Shown here in pieces: positions 44,152 to 52,670 of a DNA stretch of 64,000 nt. The position numbers and the translations under genes were made by a program. The notes beneath the pieces were generated by a model that worked only from the letters and a program-made list of their open reading frames with translations, was not told the origin of the DNA and did not search any database. The stretch spans positions 45,497 through 109,496 of the forward strand of contig PNNG01000004.1 of the NCBI GenBank assembly GCA_013824115.1, read 5' to 3'. Within the stretch, counting starts at the first letter, position 1. Each line of letters starts with the position of its first letter. Source of the DNA: Sphingobacteriaceae bacterium (GTDB lineage Bacteria > Bacteroidota > Bacteroidia > UBA7662).

Positions 44152-45611
44152 TTAACCATTACTTCTTTTTGGCAGCTGTTGCCGATGAATTGCACCAAAG
44201 CCTGATGGGTTCAACCGTCGAATCGATTCTTTCACCTGCAATGGGTGAATTGCGACTGCGTTTCCGCCAGGATAAAGACGTTAAGGAACTTCGGCTCAAT
44301 TGGGAAACCAATCAGTTTTTATTCCGACTCGAAACCGAAGATACCCGCTTGCCCAAACAATACGAAAAGCAGCTTTTTGATGCTTGGGGCCAACGGGTAA
44401 CAGGCATTTACCAAGCTGCTTTCGACCGCTATTGGGTTATTTTACTCGAAAACGACACCAAAATCATTATCAAATGCTTCCCCCTCCATGGCAATGCCAT
44501 TTTACTGAAGGGTGAAGAAGTGCTTTCGGTGTTCAGGCGCAGCAGACAAAAAGATTTTGATTTTCAGATCAGCCAACTCCATCTCCATCAACCTGATGCT
44601 GCAGCTTGTTTAGGGGCCATGGGCAATCATCCAGCTTTTGCCAAACTACTGCAAACCCATCCACTTTCCTTTTGGGAAAATTGGCTCAAACATCGCTCTT
44701 TTCTGTGGGAAGACACCAGTTGGAAAGTGATGCCCGCTTTGGGTGAACGCCAAACCTCGGCGCTGGAAATCAGCGAAAAGGCATTCAGGGCTATCCTCCC
44801 CGCCTTTCTTTTCAGACAGAAAAGAGATGCGGCTCTGCGTCAAATAGAGCAACAAGAGCGACAATTGCTTTCAAAAATAGAAATAGCCGAAACCAGTTTG
44901 TTACAGCTATTGGATGCTGTTGATTATCAAACCCAGGGTCAGTTGCTGCTTTCACATATGCATCTTTTGCATACTGGAGCCAAGGAGGCAAATTTAGAGC
45001 GGTGGGACCAGCCGGATACGGTTGTACGTATCAAGCTAGATCCAGCATTGACGGTGGTGGAGAACGCGAATAGGCTGTTTCAGAAGGCCAAAAACCAGCA
45101 CATTGCGCGCGAAAAGCAAGAGGAATACTTGAGTCACTTGCTCGAACAGAAAGAGCATTTAGAAGCACAAAAGCATGTCCTTTTAGGATTAGAGCGACTC
45201 CGCGACTTCAAAAAAGTCGATTTTACCATTGCCAAAGGCCAGAAAATAGGTCAACCTTGGCGGGTATTCCGACTCCATGGATTTGAAATATGGATAGGAA
45301 AAAGCGCAATGGGGAATGATGAACTATTGCGCAGAGGCCATAAAGATGATATCTGGTTGCACGCCCGTGATGTATCGGGATCGCATGTACTCATTCGCAA
45401 TGCCGGCCGCAAAATACCGCAACCCTTGCTTGAATCGGCAGCTTCCTGGGCCGCTTTTTACTCTAAGGGCAAAAATGAGCAATGGTGCCCGGTGAGCTAT
45501 ACTGAACGGAAATATGTGAGAAAGCCCAAAGGCGCCGCTCCGGGAGCAGCAGTGGTAGACCGTGAAAATGTGCTAATAGTTCCTCCCATGGCGCCTTCTT
45601 CTTCCGAATGA
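44148..45611 (+). CDS. NFACT-domain protein (RqcH/FbpA-like)
   Basis: A 487-residue protein of the NEMF/FbpA/Caliban/Tae2 group. The N-terminal NFACT-N region (~1-190) is degenerate, the middle is a coiled coil (~225-345) and the C-terminal NFACT-R domain carries GHKDDIWLHARDVSGSHV (~397-414) with its DxWxH(A/T)xxxxGSHV signature. In Bacillus, RqcH adds Ala tails on stalled nascent chains with 50S subunits. The role here is inferred from homology. It is coupled to the MBL gene by ATGA. Confidence 0.85.
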   Translation: MINHYFFLAAVADELHQSLMGSTVESILSPAMGELRLRFRQDKDVKELRLNWETNQFLFRLETEDTRLPKQYEKQLFDAWGQRVTGIYQAAFDRYWVILLENDTKIIIKCFPLHGNAILLKGEEVLSVFRRSRQKDFDFQISQLHLHQPDAAACLGAMGNHPAFAKLLQTHPLSFWENWLKHRSFLWEDTSWKVMPALGERQTSALEISEKAFRAILPAFLFRQKRDAALRQIEQQERQLLSKIEIAETSLLQLLDAVDYQTQGQLLLSHMHLLHTGAKEANLERWDQPDTVVRIKLDPALTVVENANRLFQKAKNQHIAREKQEEYLSHLLEQKEHLEAQKHVLLGLERLRDFKKVDFTIAKGQKIGQPWRVFRLHGFEIWIGKSAMGNDELLRRGHKDDIWLHARDVSGSHVLIRNAGRKIPQPLLESAASWAAFYSKGKNEQWCPVSYTERKYVRKPKGAAPGAAVVDRENVLIVPPMAPSSSE

Positions 45612-45651
45612 GTTTTTTTTTGGTGACCTTAGCGCTCTCATTCATGAAACT

Positions 45652-46176
45652 ATGGAATTAGGAAGTAAACTCCCCTACTTTGAACTGAAAGGTTGCGACA
45701 ACAAAACACATTCATTGGTAGATGTTGCCGATAAATCGTGCGTATTGGTGGTTTTCATTTGCAATCACTGTCCCTATGTACAGGCCTACCTCGACCGGCT
45801 TGATAAATTAGTGCATAGGTATTATGAAGACAATTTGGGCGTGATTTTCATCAGCTCCAACGATACCGAAAAATATCCAGCCGATTCGTTTGAAAACATG
45901 CAACGTTTGGCCGAAAAATATGGTTGGGAGTCGATTTATTGGTTCGATGAGCAACAAGAAGTGGCCAAAATGTTTGGTGCACAGCGCACCCCCGAAGCCT
46001 TCCTTTTTAATTCTAACCGAGAATTGGTTTACCACGGCGCCATCGACGACAGTTGGGAGAGCCCGGGTATGGTAACCCGCATCTGGCTTGAAGATGCCAT
46101 TGAATTCACGCTCGATGGTTTGGAAGTAGATTATCCTGAAGTAGCTCCCATTGGTTGCACCATCAAGTGGAAATAA
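45652..46176 (+). CDS. Thioredoxin-fold redoxin family protein
   Basis: A 174-residue cytoplasmic thioredoxin-fold protein of the AhpC/TSA-redoxin type, without a signal peptide. The N-terminus LGSKLPYFELKGCDNK is followed by VVFICNHCPYVQAYL, with a C-x2-C pair (CNHC) at the start of helix 1, and RTPEAFLFNSNRELVYHG with the cis-Pro region. Such proteins act as thiol reductases or peroxidases; the partner is unknown. Its TAA overlaps the dapD ATG by one base. Confidence 0.87.
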   Translation: MELGSKLPYFELKGCDNKTHSLVDVADKSCVLVVFICNHCPYVQAYLDRLDKLVHRYYEDNLGVIFISSNDTEKYPADSFENMQRLAEKYGWESIYWFDEQQEVAKMFGAQRTPEAFLFNSNRELVYHGAIDDSWESPGMVTRIWLEDAIEFTLDGLEVDYPEVAPIGCTIKWK

Positions 46177-46985
46177 TGAGCCTTCAAACTACCATTGAAG
46201 CTGCATGGAACGACAGGTTGTTGTTACAATCGCCGGCTACCCTTGCAGCCATTGAGGAAGTGATTGCCGCCCTTGATGCCGGTACTTTGCGTGTAGCTGA
46301 GCCTGTAGCAAATGGTTGGCAAGTAAACGACTGGGTAAAAAAGGCCGTGATTCTTTATTTCCCCATTCGAAAGATGGAGACTATTGAAGTGGGGCCCTTT
46401 GAATTCCACGACAAAATGGCTTTGAAGCGTAATTATGACGAAAAGCAAGTGCGCGTGGTGCCAACTGCGATAGCCCGTTACGGTGCGTATTTAGCACCAG
46501 GAGTAATCATGATGCCCAGTTATGTGAATATCGGAGCTTATGTCGACAGTGGCACCATGGTTGATACATGGGCTACGGTTGGGTCATGTGCTCAAATTGG
46601 AAAGAATGTCCATTTGAGTGGTGGCGTAGGCATTGGAGGCGTTCTAGAGCCTGTGCAAGCTGCCCCAGTTATAGTAGAAGACAATGCTTTTATTGGGTCA
46701 CGTTGCATTGTGGTGGAAGGAGCCCGTATTGGTGCCGAAGCTGTTTTAGGTGCTGGTGTTACCATTACAGGTTCAACCAAAATCATCGATGCCTCTCAGC
46801 CTGGTGTAAGCTATCAAGGTTATGTGCCTCCGCGCTCGGTGGTTATTCCGGGGAGTTATACCAAAAGCTTTCCTGCTGGCGATTTTCAAGTGCCTTGCGC
46901 CTTGATCATTGGTCAGCGCAAAGAAAGTACCGATAAAAAGACCTCACTGAATGAGGCGCTGCGCGAAAATCAGGTTGCTGTGTAG
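46176..46985 (+). CDS. dapD: Tetrahydrodipicolinate N-succinyltransferase
   Basis: A 269-residue enzyme of the succinylase branch of lysine and meso-diaminopimelate synthesis. It has a helical N-terminal domain, a linker (ETIEVGPFEFHDKM) and a left-handed beta-helix of hexapeptide repeats from PGVIMMPSYVNIGAYVDSG through CIVVEGARIGAEAVLG. The C-terminus VVIPGSYTKSFPAGDFQVPC is typical. The start ATG overlaps the redoxin stop. The frame extension upstream to 46155 is rejected because it lies inside the previous gene. Confidence 0.96.
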   Translation: MSLQTTIEAAWNDRLLLQSPATLAAIEEVIAALDAGTLRVAEPVANGWQVNDWVKKAVILYFPIRKMETIEVGPFEFHDKMALKRNYDEKQVRVVPTAIARYGAYLAPGVIMMPSYVNIGAYVDSGTMVDTWATVGSCAQIGKNVHLSGGVGIGGVLEPVQAAPVIVEDNAFIGSRCIVVEGARIGAEAVLGAGVTITGSTKIIDASQPGVSYQGYVPPRSVVIPGSYTKSFPAGDFQVPCALIIGQRKESTDKKTSLNEALRENQVAV

Positions 46986-46987
46986 TT

Positions 46988-48106
46988 ATGTACAACATCG
47001 GATTCGACGCGAAACGTGCCTTCAACAACGCAAGCGGCTTGGGTAACTACAGCCGATTGCTCATTGAGAGCATGCTCAGTGCTTATCCCAATTATCAATA
47101 CTTACTCTACACCCCCCGTATTGCCCCTGCTTTTGAGGCATGGGGAAAACGCATTCAGCAATCGGGCGCTCAAATCGAGATGCCTTCAAAGCGCTTCCAA
47201 CGTTTTTTTCGCTCCTATTGGCGTACTGTAAGCTTAGGCAAACAACTTACATCCCAACAAATACAGCTTTACCACGGATTAAGTCACGAATTGCCCATGG
47301 GCCTTCCCAAAGGCCGCATTAAAACGGTGGTGACCATTCACGATCTCATTTTTTTGCGCTATCCCGAATATTATCCGCGCATCGATCGATTCTTTTATGA
47401 AAGAAAAATAAAACGCGCTTGCACCGAAGCCGATGCCATTGTGGCCATCAGCGAACAAACGGCCGAAGATTTGGTGAAACTGCTGAAAGTAAATGCTTCG
47501 AAAATTCAAGTAATTTACCAAGACTGCGATCCGGTTTTTAAATCCAGCCTGTGCTCAGGTAAGGAATCAAGCAGCGTGATCCCCTACATTTTTGTAGCAG
47601 GAAGCTTCGAAAAGCGCAAAAATCACTTAAAGATACTGGAGGCTTTTGCGCAACTCCCCGAAGATCGTCCTCGATTGCTGTTTGCTGGTAAAAAAACCGC
47701 TTATCTGCAAGAAATGCTCCACTTGGCTAAAAAACTGGGAATTGCTAAAGAGGTTGATATCCAAGGGTTTGTAGCGAAAGAAGATTTGCCAGCCCTATAT
47801 CAAAATGCCCTCTTTACCATTTACTTATCGGAATTTGAAGGCTTTGGCCTTCCCGTGCTGGAAAGTATGGCCTGTGGCACACCTGTTCTTACGGCCAATA
47901 ATAGCAGTTTACCCGAAGTGGGTGGACAGGCTGCACTTTATGCTCAGCCCAATGATGTGGATGGCATTGTGATGCAAATGCGCCGATTGCTTTACGACGA
48001 TGAACTGCGAGAGACTAGTCGTTTGGCCAGCTTGGCTCAAGCCCAATTGTTTTCAAGTGAAAAGGCCGCGCAGCAATTGCATGCCTTGTATGCAAGCTTG
48101 ATTTAG
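46988..48106 (+). CDS. Glycosyltransferase family 4 (GT-B fold)
   Basis: A 372-residue GT-B glycosyltransferase. The N-terminal acceptor domain opens NIGFDAKRAFNNASGLGNYSR and includes VTIHDLIFLRYPEYYP. The C-terminal nucleotide-sugar domain has SFEKRKNHLKILEAF and the GT4 E-x7-E motif in EFEGFGLPVLESMACGTPV (~281). Likely in surface glycan synthesis, with donor and acceptor unknown. It starts 2 bp after dapD, so it is probably in the redoxin-dapD transcript. MsrA converges 3 bp away. Confidence 0.9.
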   Translation: MYNIGFDAKRAFNNASGLGNYSRLLIESMLSAYPNYQYLLYTPRIAPAFEAWGKRIQQSGAQIEMPSKRFQRFFRSYWRTVSLGKQLTSQQIQLYHGLSHELPMGLPKGRIKTVVTIHDLIFLRYPEYYPRIDRFFYERKIKRACTEADAIVAISEQTAEDLVKLLKVNASKIQVIYQDCDPVFKSSLCSGKESSSVIPYIFVAGSFEKRKNHLKILEAFAQLPEDRPRLLFAGKKTAYLQEMLHLAKKLGIAKEVDIQGFVAKEDLPALYQNALFTIYLSEFEGFGLPVLESMACGTPVLTANNSSLPEVGGQAALYAQPNDVDGIVMQMRRLLYDDELRETSRLASLAQAQLFSSEKAAQQLHALYASLI

Positions 48107-48109
48107 TGA

Positions 48110-48757
48110 TTACTTGAGGTAGTTTTTAAAAACCTTATCGAGCTTATCCATTTTGGGTTGGATTACAAACCTGCAGTAAGGTTGGTCTTGATTGAGCTGG
48201 TAGTAATTCTGATGGTAGTCTTCGGCTTTGTAAAACGAACCTGCTGCGGTAATTTCGGTGACTATGGGGCTGCGAAAAGCACCCGATTCATCAAGTTCAT
48301 TTTTGATTTTTTCAGCAAGTTCACGCTGTTGGGCATTGTGGTAAAACACGGCCGATCGGTATTGGGTTCCTACATCCGCACCCTGCCGATTGAGGGTGGT
48401 AGGATCGTGTGTTCCCCAAAACACTTTCAATAAATCAGCAAATCCAACCAATTGTGGATTGTATTTGATTTGAATGACTTCCGCATGTCCGGTTAAACCT
48501 GAGCAAATTTCACGGTAGGTCGGATTAGGGATTTTACCTCCCATATAACCAGAAATAACCGTGTCAACGCCCTTGATTTGCTGAAATACTGCTTCAACAC
48601 ACCAAAAACATCCTGCTCCAAAAGTTGCTATTTCCATGGTATCGTTGCTTGTTACAAACAAATTGGCAGATGCCTGTTCATTCGCCCGGTTGTTTCGCGG
48701 TGTTTGTGCATCGCAACTCAAAAAGCCAATGGATAATATAATTGCCAAAATGCGCAT
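48110..48757 (-). CDS. msrA: Peptide-methionine (S)-S-oxide reductase, lipoprotein form
   Basis: A 215-residue MsrA with a lipoprotein signal (MRILAIILSIGFLSC, Cys15), placing it in the cell envelope rather than the cytosol. Catalytic motif GAGCFWCVEAVFQ with C50; then GYMGGKIPNPTYREICSG, GHAEVIQIKYNP and HDPTTLNRQGADVGTQYRS, all conserved. ATG 48757 is chosen over a TTG two codons upstream. It repairs oxidised methionine. It lies 36 bp after the MazG-like gene on the same strand. Confidence 0.95.
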   Translation of the reverse strand: MRILAIILSIGFLSCDAQTPRNNRANEQASANLFVTSNDTMEIATFGAGCFWCVEAVFQQIKGVDTVISGYMGGKIPNPTYREICSGLTGHAEVIQIKYNPQLVGFADLLKVFWGTHDPTTLNRQGADVGTQYRSAVFYHNAQQRELAEKIKNELDESGAFRSPIVTEITAAGSFYKAEDYHQNYYQLNQDQPYCRFVIQPKMDKLDKVFKNYLK

Positions 48758-48793
48758 ATTCAAATGAACAGCACAAGCATCAAAAGGTTCAGT

Positions 48794-49270
48794 TTATCCC
48801 TTTATAATAGCGTCGAGCTGCGCTGGAGAATAGTTGATATTCTTCATGGTTTTGTGATCGCCTTCGCGATAAACCAAAAACAATCCGTTTTCCTCGCGCA
48901 CATAGCAACGTTCACCTTTAGTGCTGGTATAATGCGCTACCGTAGCCTCGGCTTCTTCTCTGCTGCTGCAGGCCTTACTCATATTAGAACGCTGTACTTC
49001 ATCGAATAAGGCCGGAAATTTAGCCGCCAAACCAAATTCCAATACTGCCCCTGACAGTACATATTGCAAATCGCAGAGAGCATCTGCAATTTCGGTGATG
49101 TTTTTGTCGGCAATGGCTGCTTCTAGTTCTTTCAGCTCTTCGGCCAGCAAATTCACCCGCAATTGGCAACGTTCTGCAGCAGGAATGGCAGGTTCGGCAA
49201 GTACGGGGTGTTTGAAAGTGCGATGAAATGCCGCTACTTGGTTGAGGGCATCGAGTTTTTCAAATTCCAT
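48794..49270 (-). CDS. MazG-like nucleoside triphosphate pyrophosphohydrolase
   Basis: A 158-residue all-alpha NTP pyrophosphatase-superfamily protein. The Mg-binding pattern is LLAEELKELEAAI (ExxE) plus EIADALCDLQYVL (ExxD) in residues ~42-72. The C-terminal ~50 residues (GERCYVREENGLFLVY) are an extra small beta segment beyond the MazG core. Probably cleaves NTP or dNTP to NMP and PPi; the substrate is unknown. The ATG follows the PUR gene stop by 2 bp. Confidence 0.83.
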   Translation of the reverse strand: MEFEKLDALNQVAAFHRTFKHPVLAEPAIPAAERCQLRVNLLAEELKELEAAIADKNITEIADALCDLQYVLSGAVLEFGLAAKFPALFDEVQRSNMSKACSSREEAEATVAHYTSTKGERCYVREENGLFLVYREGDHKTMKNINYSPAQLDAIIKG

Positions 49271-49272
49271 GA

Positions 49273-49593
49273 TCAGTAGTTCTGGTTCGCTTCTTCCTCA
49301 TCCCCACGATCGAACTGCTCGAAATCATAGTCGGGCATCAGCTCTTCTTTTACATAGCCTATGGTATCCGATAAGCCAGTTAAGAATTTGTTGAAATCCT
49401 CTTTGTAAAGAAAAATTTTGTGCTTTACAAACTGTCCGTCCTCAAAACCGCGCTTGCTTTCGGTAATAATCAGGTAATAATCGTTCCCACGTGTAGCTTT
49501 TACATCAAAAAAATAGGTCCGTTTACCGGCACGTATTTTCTTCGAATACACTTCTTCACGCTGGTTGTCTGACCTCTTGTCAAAATCTTCCAT
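49273..49593 (-). CDS. PUR-family nucleic-acid-binding protein (DUF3276)
   Basis: A 106-residue protein matching DUF3276. The core is VYSKKIRAGKRTYFFDVK, DYYLIITESKRGF, and KHKIFLYKEDFNKFL, with an acidic C-terminal tail. Relatives such as Borrelia BpuR have the PurA fold and bind DNA and RNA. ATG 49593 gives MEDFDKR, as in family members; a longer frame to 49656 adds 21 residues not seen in the family. It heads the PUR/MazG-like/msrA run. Confidence 0.88.
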   Translation of the reverse strand: MEDFDKRSDNQREEVYSKKIRAGKRTYFFDVKATRGNDYYLIITESKRGFEDGQFVKHKIFLYKEDFNKFLTGLSDTIGYVKEELMPDYDFEQFDRGDEEEANQNY

Positions 49594-49676
49594 AGTCCAC
49601 TTTTGCGATAAAATTAATTTTTCCGACCAACTTTCAGCCATGGAAGTTTCCCACATATGTGCAAATGTGAAGACAT

Positions 49677-51452
49677 TTAGCCTACTTGCATCAACTGTCG
49701 CTCATGCAATGAGGCATATATGCCCTGAAGTGCAAGTAGTTGCTCGTGCGTACCGCGCTCCACTATGCTACCTTGTTCTAGTACCAAAATTTGATGCGCA
49801 TGTGCTACAGAACTAATGCGGTGACTGATGATGACCGAAGTGCAGGGCTGCGACAACAACCTTAAATTTTGCAGAACCTCTTTTTCGGTGGCTGCATCCA
49901 AGGCGCTCAAACAATCGTCGAAAACATACAAGGAAGGCTGTTTCAGCAAGGCTCTTGCTATGGCTACTCGTTGCTTTTGTCCCCCCGAAAGAGTTACTCC
50001 TCGCTCCCCTAGCAACGTTTGCATGCCATCGGGAAAGGAAGCAATGGTATCTTCCAAGGCAGCCAAGTGAGCCGCTTGCCATACCTCTGATTCGGTGGCA
50101 CCCACTTTACCAAAGGCAATGTTGTTAAATATGGTATCGCTAAACAAAAAAACATCCTGCGGCACGTATCCCACCGATGTTCTCCATGCTCCTAAATGCA
50201 GCTTTTTTAAATCTGTTCCATTTACACCAATTTCACCGGTTTGCGGATCATACAAACGCAATAGCAGCTGGGCAATGGTAGATTTGCCAGAGCCTGTTTT
50301 TCCAACAATGCCCAGTGTTTGTCCCGACTGCACTTCAAAACTCACTTCTTTCAAAACCTGGGTAGTTTGGCCTGGATATGTAAAGCTCAACTGCTCATAA
50401 GTTATGTTTGTAAGATTGTTTAACACAATGCCTTTATCAATCTCAAAATCAGGCATTTCCGACATGATTTGATTGATCCGTTCTTGTGAAGCAGCTGCCT
50501 GTTGCACAATCGACGCCACCCAACCTACAGAGGTAACTGGCCAGGTAAGCATATTTACATAAATCACAAATTCGGCAATATTACCTGGAGTAATTTCACC
50601 TTTGGCTACCTGCAAACCGCCAACAAAAATGGTCAGAATGGTGCTTACTCCAATCAACAACAAGGTCAGCGGGAAAAACAAGGCATCGGCCTTGGCCAGT
50701 TGTAACGATTTTCTTTTGAACTCTCCTACTTCTTCCCCAAAAAGCTGCCTGAAACGCTTTTCTAATCCATAGGTTTTGATTACCCGAATACCGGAATAGG
50801 TTTCCTGTGCAAAGGTATTGATGCGACCCAATTGCTGTTGAATAGCAGTACTGCGCGTTAAAATGATGGAGTTCACATAGTAAATAGCAACCGAGAGCAA
50901 AGGCAATGGCAGCAATACATACATGGTGAGGGTGGTATTTACCCGGAGCATGGCGGCAATGACAATGATAAAAAGCACCACCAAGTTAATGCCATACATC
51001 AAAGCTGGCCCTACATACATCCGTACTTTGCCCACATCTTCACTCAAACGTGCCATTAAATCGCCTGTGGTATTGCGCTGATAAAAAGCAGCCGTGAGTT
51101 GCTGGTATTTGATGAATAAATCGTTTTTGAGCTCAAATTCTATCCAGCGCGACATTACAATGATGGTTTGTCGCATAAAAAACATAAATAGGCCCTTGGC
51201 CAAGGAAAATACCAGCACCATTACTGCAAAATACAGCAGCTGCTTGCTCAACGAAAGGCGTAATGCGCTTGCATCTGCCGCATTCGATGTTCGTATTTCC
51301 TCAATATTGGCAACGATTAAATCTACCGACTCGCGGATCAATTGCGGAGGTAAAATGCCAAAAACATTGGAAATCACCACAAATACCATCCCTGCAATTA
51401 ACTTCCACTTGTGGCGCAGAAAATAGGGATGTAATTTACTTAGCGATTTCAT
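49677..51452 (-). CDS. ABC exporter half-transporter with Asp at the catalytic Glu position
   Basis: A 591-residue fusion: six-helix TM domain (~10-310) and NBD (~340-585). The NBD has Walker A GKTGSGKST, Q-loop YVPQDVFLF, signature LSGGQKQRVAIARALL and H-loop ISHRISS. Walker B is YVFDDCLSALD, with Asp replacing the usual catalytic Glu, as in MdlA- and YheI-type half-transporters that form heterodimers. No adjacent partner is present. ATG 51452 is preferred to 51497, which lies upstream of a TACTTTTG box. Confidence 0.92.
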   Translation of the reverse strand: MKSLSKLHPYFLRHKWKLIAGMVFVVISNVFGILPPQLIRESVDLIVANIEEIRTSNAADASALRLSLSKQLLYFAVMVLVFSLAKGLFMFFMRQTIIVMSRWIEFELKNDLFIKYQQLTAAFYQRNTTGDLMARLSEDVGKVRMYVGPALMYGINLVVLFIIVIAAMLRVNTTLTMYVLLPLPLLSVAIYYVNSIILTRSTAIQQQLGRINTFAQETYSGIRVIKTYGLEKRFRQLFGEEVGEFKRKSLQLAKADALFFPLTLLLIGVSTILTIFVGGLQVAKGEITPGNIAEFVIYVNMLTWPVTSVGWVASIVQQAAASQERINQIMSEMPDFEIDKGIVLNNLTNITYEQLSFTYPGQTTQVLKEVSFEVQSGQTLGIVGKTGSGKSTIAQLLLRLYDPQTGEIGVNGTDLKKLHLGAWRTSVGYVPQDVFLFSDTIFNNIAFGKVGATESEVWQAAHLAALEDTIASFPDGMQTLLGERGVTLSGGQKQRVAIARALLKQPSLYVFDDCLSALDAATEKEVLQNLRLLSQPCTSVIISHRISSVAHAHQILVLEQGSIVERGTHEQLLALQGIYASLHERQLMQVG

Positions 51453-51456
51453 GGCA

Positions 51457-51464
51457 CAAAAGTA
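51457..51464 (-). promoter_or_regulatory. Candidate -7 promoter box for the ABC exporter
   Basis: On the minus strand this reads TACTTTTG (exact TAnnTTTG), only 4 bp before the ATG at 51452, so the transcript would be nearly leaderless. Confidence 0.3.
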
Positions 51465-51533
51465 CACTTTTGACAGCCATGCCGTAGCTGCCTCCATCAG
51501 GCAAAATAGCTATGAAAACCCGCTGGAATGGGC

Positions 51534-51541
51534 TACCTTTG
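51534..51541 (+). promoter_or_regulatory. Candidate -7 promoter box for the Leu/Val dehydrogenase
   Basis: TACCTTTG, exact TAnnTTTG, lies 21 bp before ATG 51563. It lies after the alternative start at 51512 and so argues against it. Confidence 0.45.
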
Positions 51542-51562
51542 CCCACTCAAAAATCAAACACA

Positions 51563-52660
51563 ATGAGTGCAACTACAGCCAATCTCGCTAGCGATGTGAT
51601 TTTCGACAAAATCGCTTCGATGGGTCACGAACAAGTGGTTTTTTGCCATGATGAAAAAACAGGCTTGCGGGCCATCATCGCCATTCACAATACGGTGCTC
51701 GGTCCCGCTTTAGGTGGTACCCGTATGTGGCAGTATGCCAGCGATGCCGATGCTATTTTAGATGCTTTGCGTCTTTCGGAAGGCATGACCTACAAAGCTG
51801 CAGTGGCTGGTTTGAATTTAGGAGGTGGAAAGGCGGTTATTCTTGGCGATCCACGCAAAGACAAATCAGAAGCATTTTTCCGCCGTTATGGCAAATTTGT
51901 TGACAGCCTGGGTGGGAAGTACATTACCGCCGAAGATGTAGGAACCAGCAAAGCCGATATGGAGTACATTGCCATGGAAACTGACCATGTAAGCGGTTTG
52001 CCTGAGCACAAAGGTGGAAGTGGCGACCCTTCGCCTGTAACCGCTTATGGTGTATATATGGGACTGAAGGCGTCGGCAAAAAAAGTATACGGTAACGATC
52101 AGCTGGTTGGCAAAAAAGTAATGGTTCAAGGTGCGGGTAATGTTGGTCGTTATCTCATCGACAACCTAATCAAGGACGGTGCTGTAGTGTACGTGTCAGA
52201 TATTTTTGAAGATCAATTGCAGAAAGTAACTGCAGCGCATCCAGGCGTAAAAGTAATTGCACCAAACGATGTTTACGGCATCGATATGGACATTTATGCG
52301 CCGTGTGCCTTGGGTGCAACCCTTAACGACGATACCATACCACAATTGCGTTGCGCCATTGTGGCAGGTGGCGCCAATAACCAGTTGAAAGACACCAGCA
52401 AGCACATGCAAATGCTCATGGACAGAGGTATACTCTATGCCCCCGATTTTGTGATCAATGCAGGAGGCCTCATCAATGTTTATTCTGAATTGGAGGGTTA
52501 CAACCGCCAAAACGCGCTTTCGAAAACCGAACATATATACGACCAAACGCTGGCCATTTTTGATGCCGCTGCCAACGAAGGCATTTCTACCTTAGAAGCC
52601 TCTGTACGCATTGCTCGCCGCCGCATCGAAGCCGTAGCCAACATCAAAACCCGTCTCTGA
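51563..52660 (+). CDS. Leucine/valine dehydrogenase (Glu/Leu/Phe/Val family)
   Basis: A 365-residue NAD-dependent amino-acid dehydrogenase that deaminates branched-chain amino acids. Lys78 in MTYKAAVAGLN and Lys90 in LGGGKAVI are the substrate-binding and catalytic lysines. GSGDPSPVTAYGVYMG, VMVQGAGNVGRYLI (Rossmann) and ADFVINAGGLINV-like FVINAGGLINV follow. The length (about 365) is that of LeuDH/ValDH rather than GluDH (~450). It starts downstream of a -7 box and lies 10 bp before nusB. Confidence 0.92.
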   Translation: MSATTANLASDVIFDKIASMGHEQVVFCHDEKTGLRAIIAIHNTVLGPALGGTRMWQYASDADAILDALRLSEGMTYKAAVAGLNLGGGKAVILGDPRKDKSEAFFRRYGKFVDSLGGKYITAEDVGTSKADMEYIAMETDHVSGLPEHKGGSGDPSPVTAYGVYMGLKASAKKVYGNDQLVGKKVMVQGAGNVGRYLIDNLIKDGAVVYVSDIFEDQLQKVTAAHPGVKVIAPNDVYGIDMDIYAPCALGATLNDDTIPQLRCAIVAGGANNQLKDTSKHMQMLMDRGILYAPDFVINAGGLINVYSELEGYNRQNALSKTEHIYDQTLAIFDAAANEGISTLEASVRIARRRIEAVANIKTRL

Positions 52661-52670
52661 TTTATCCCAC

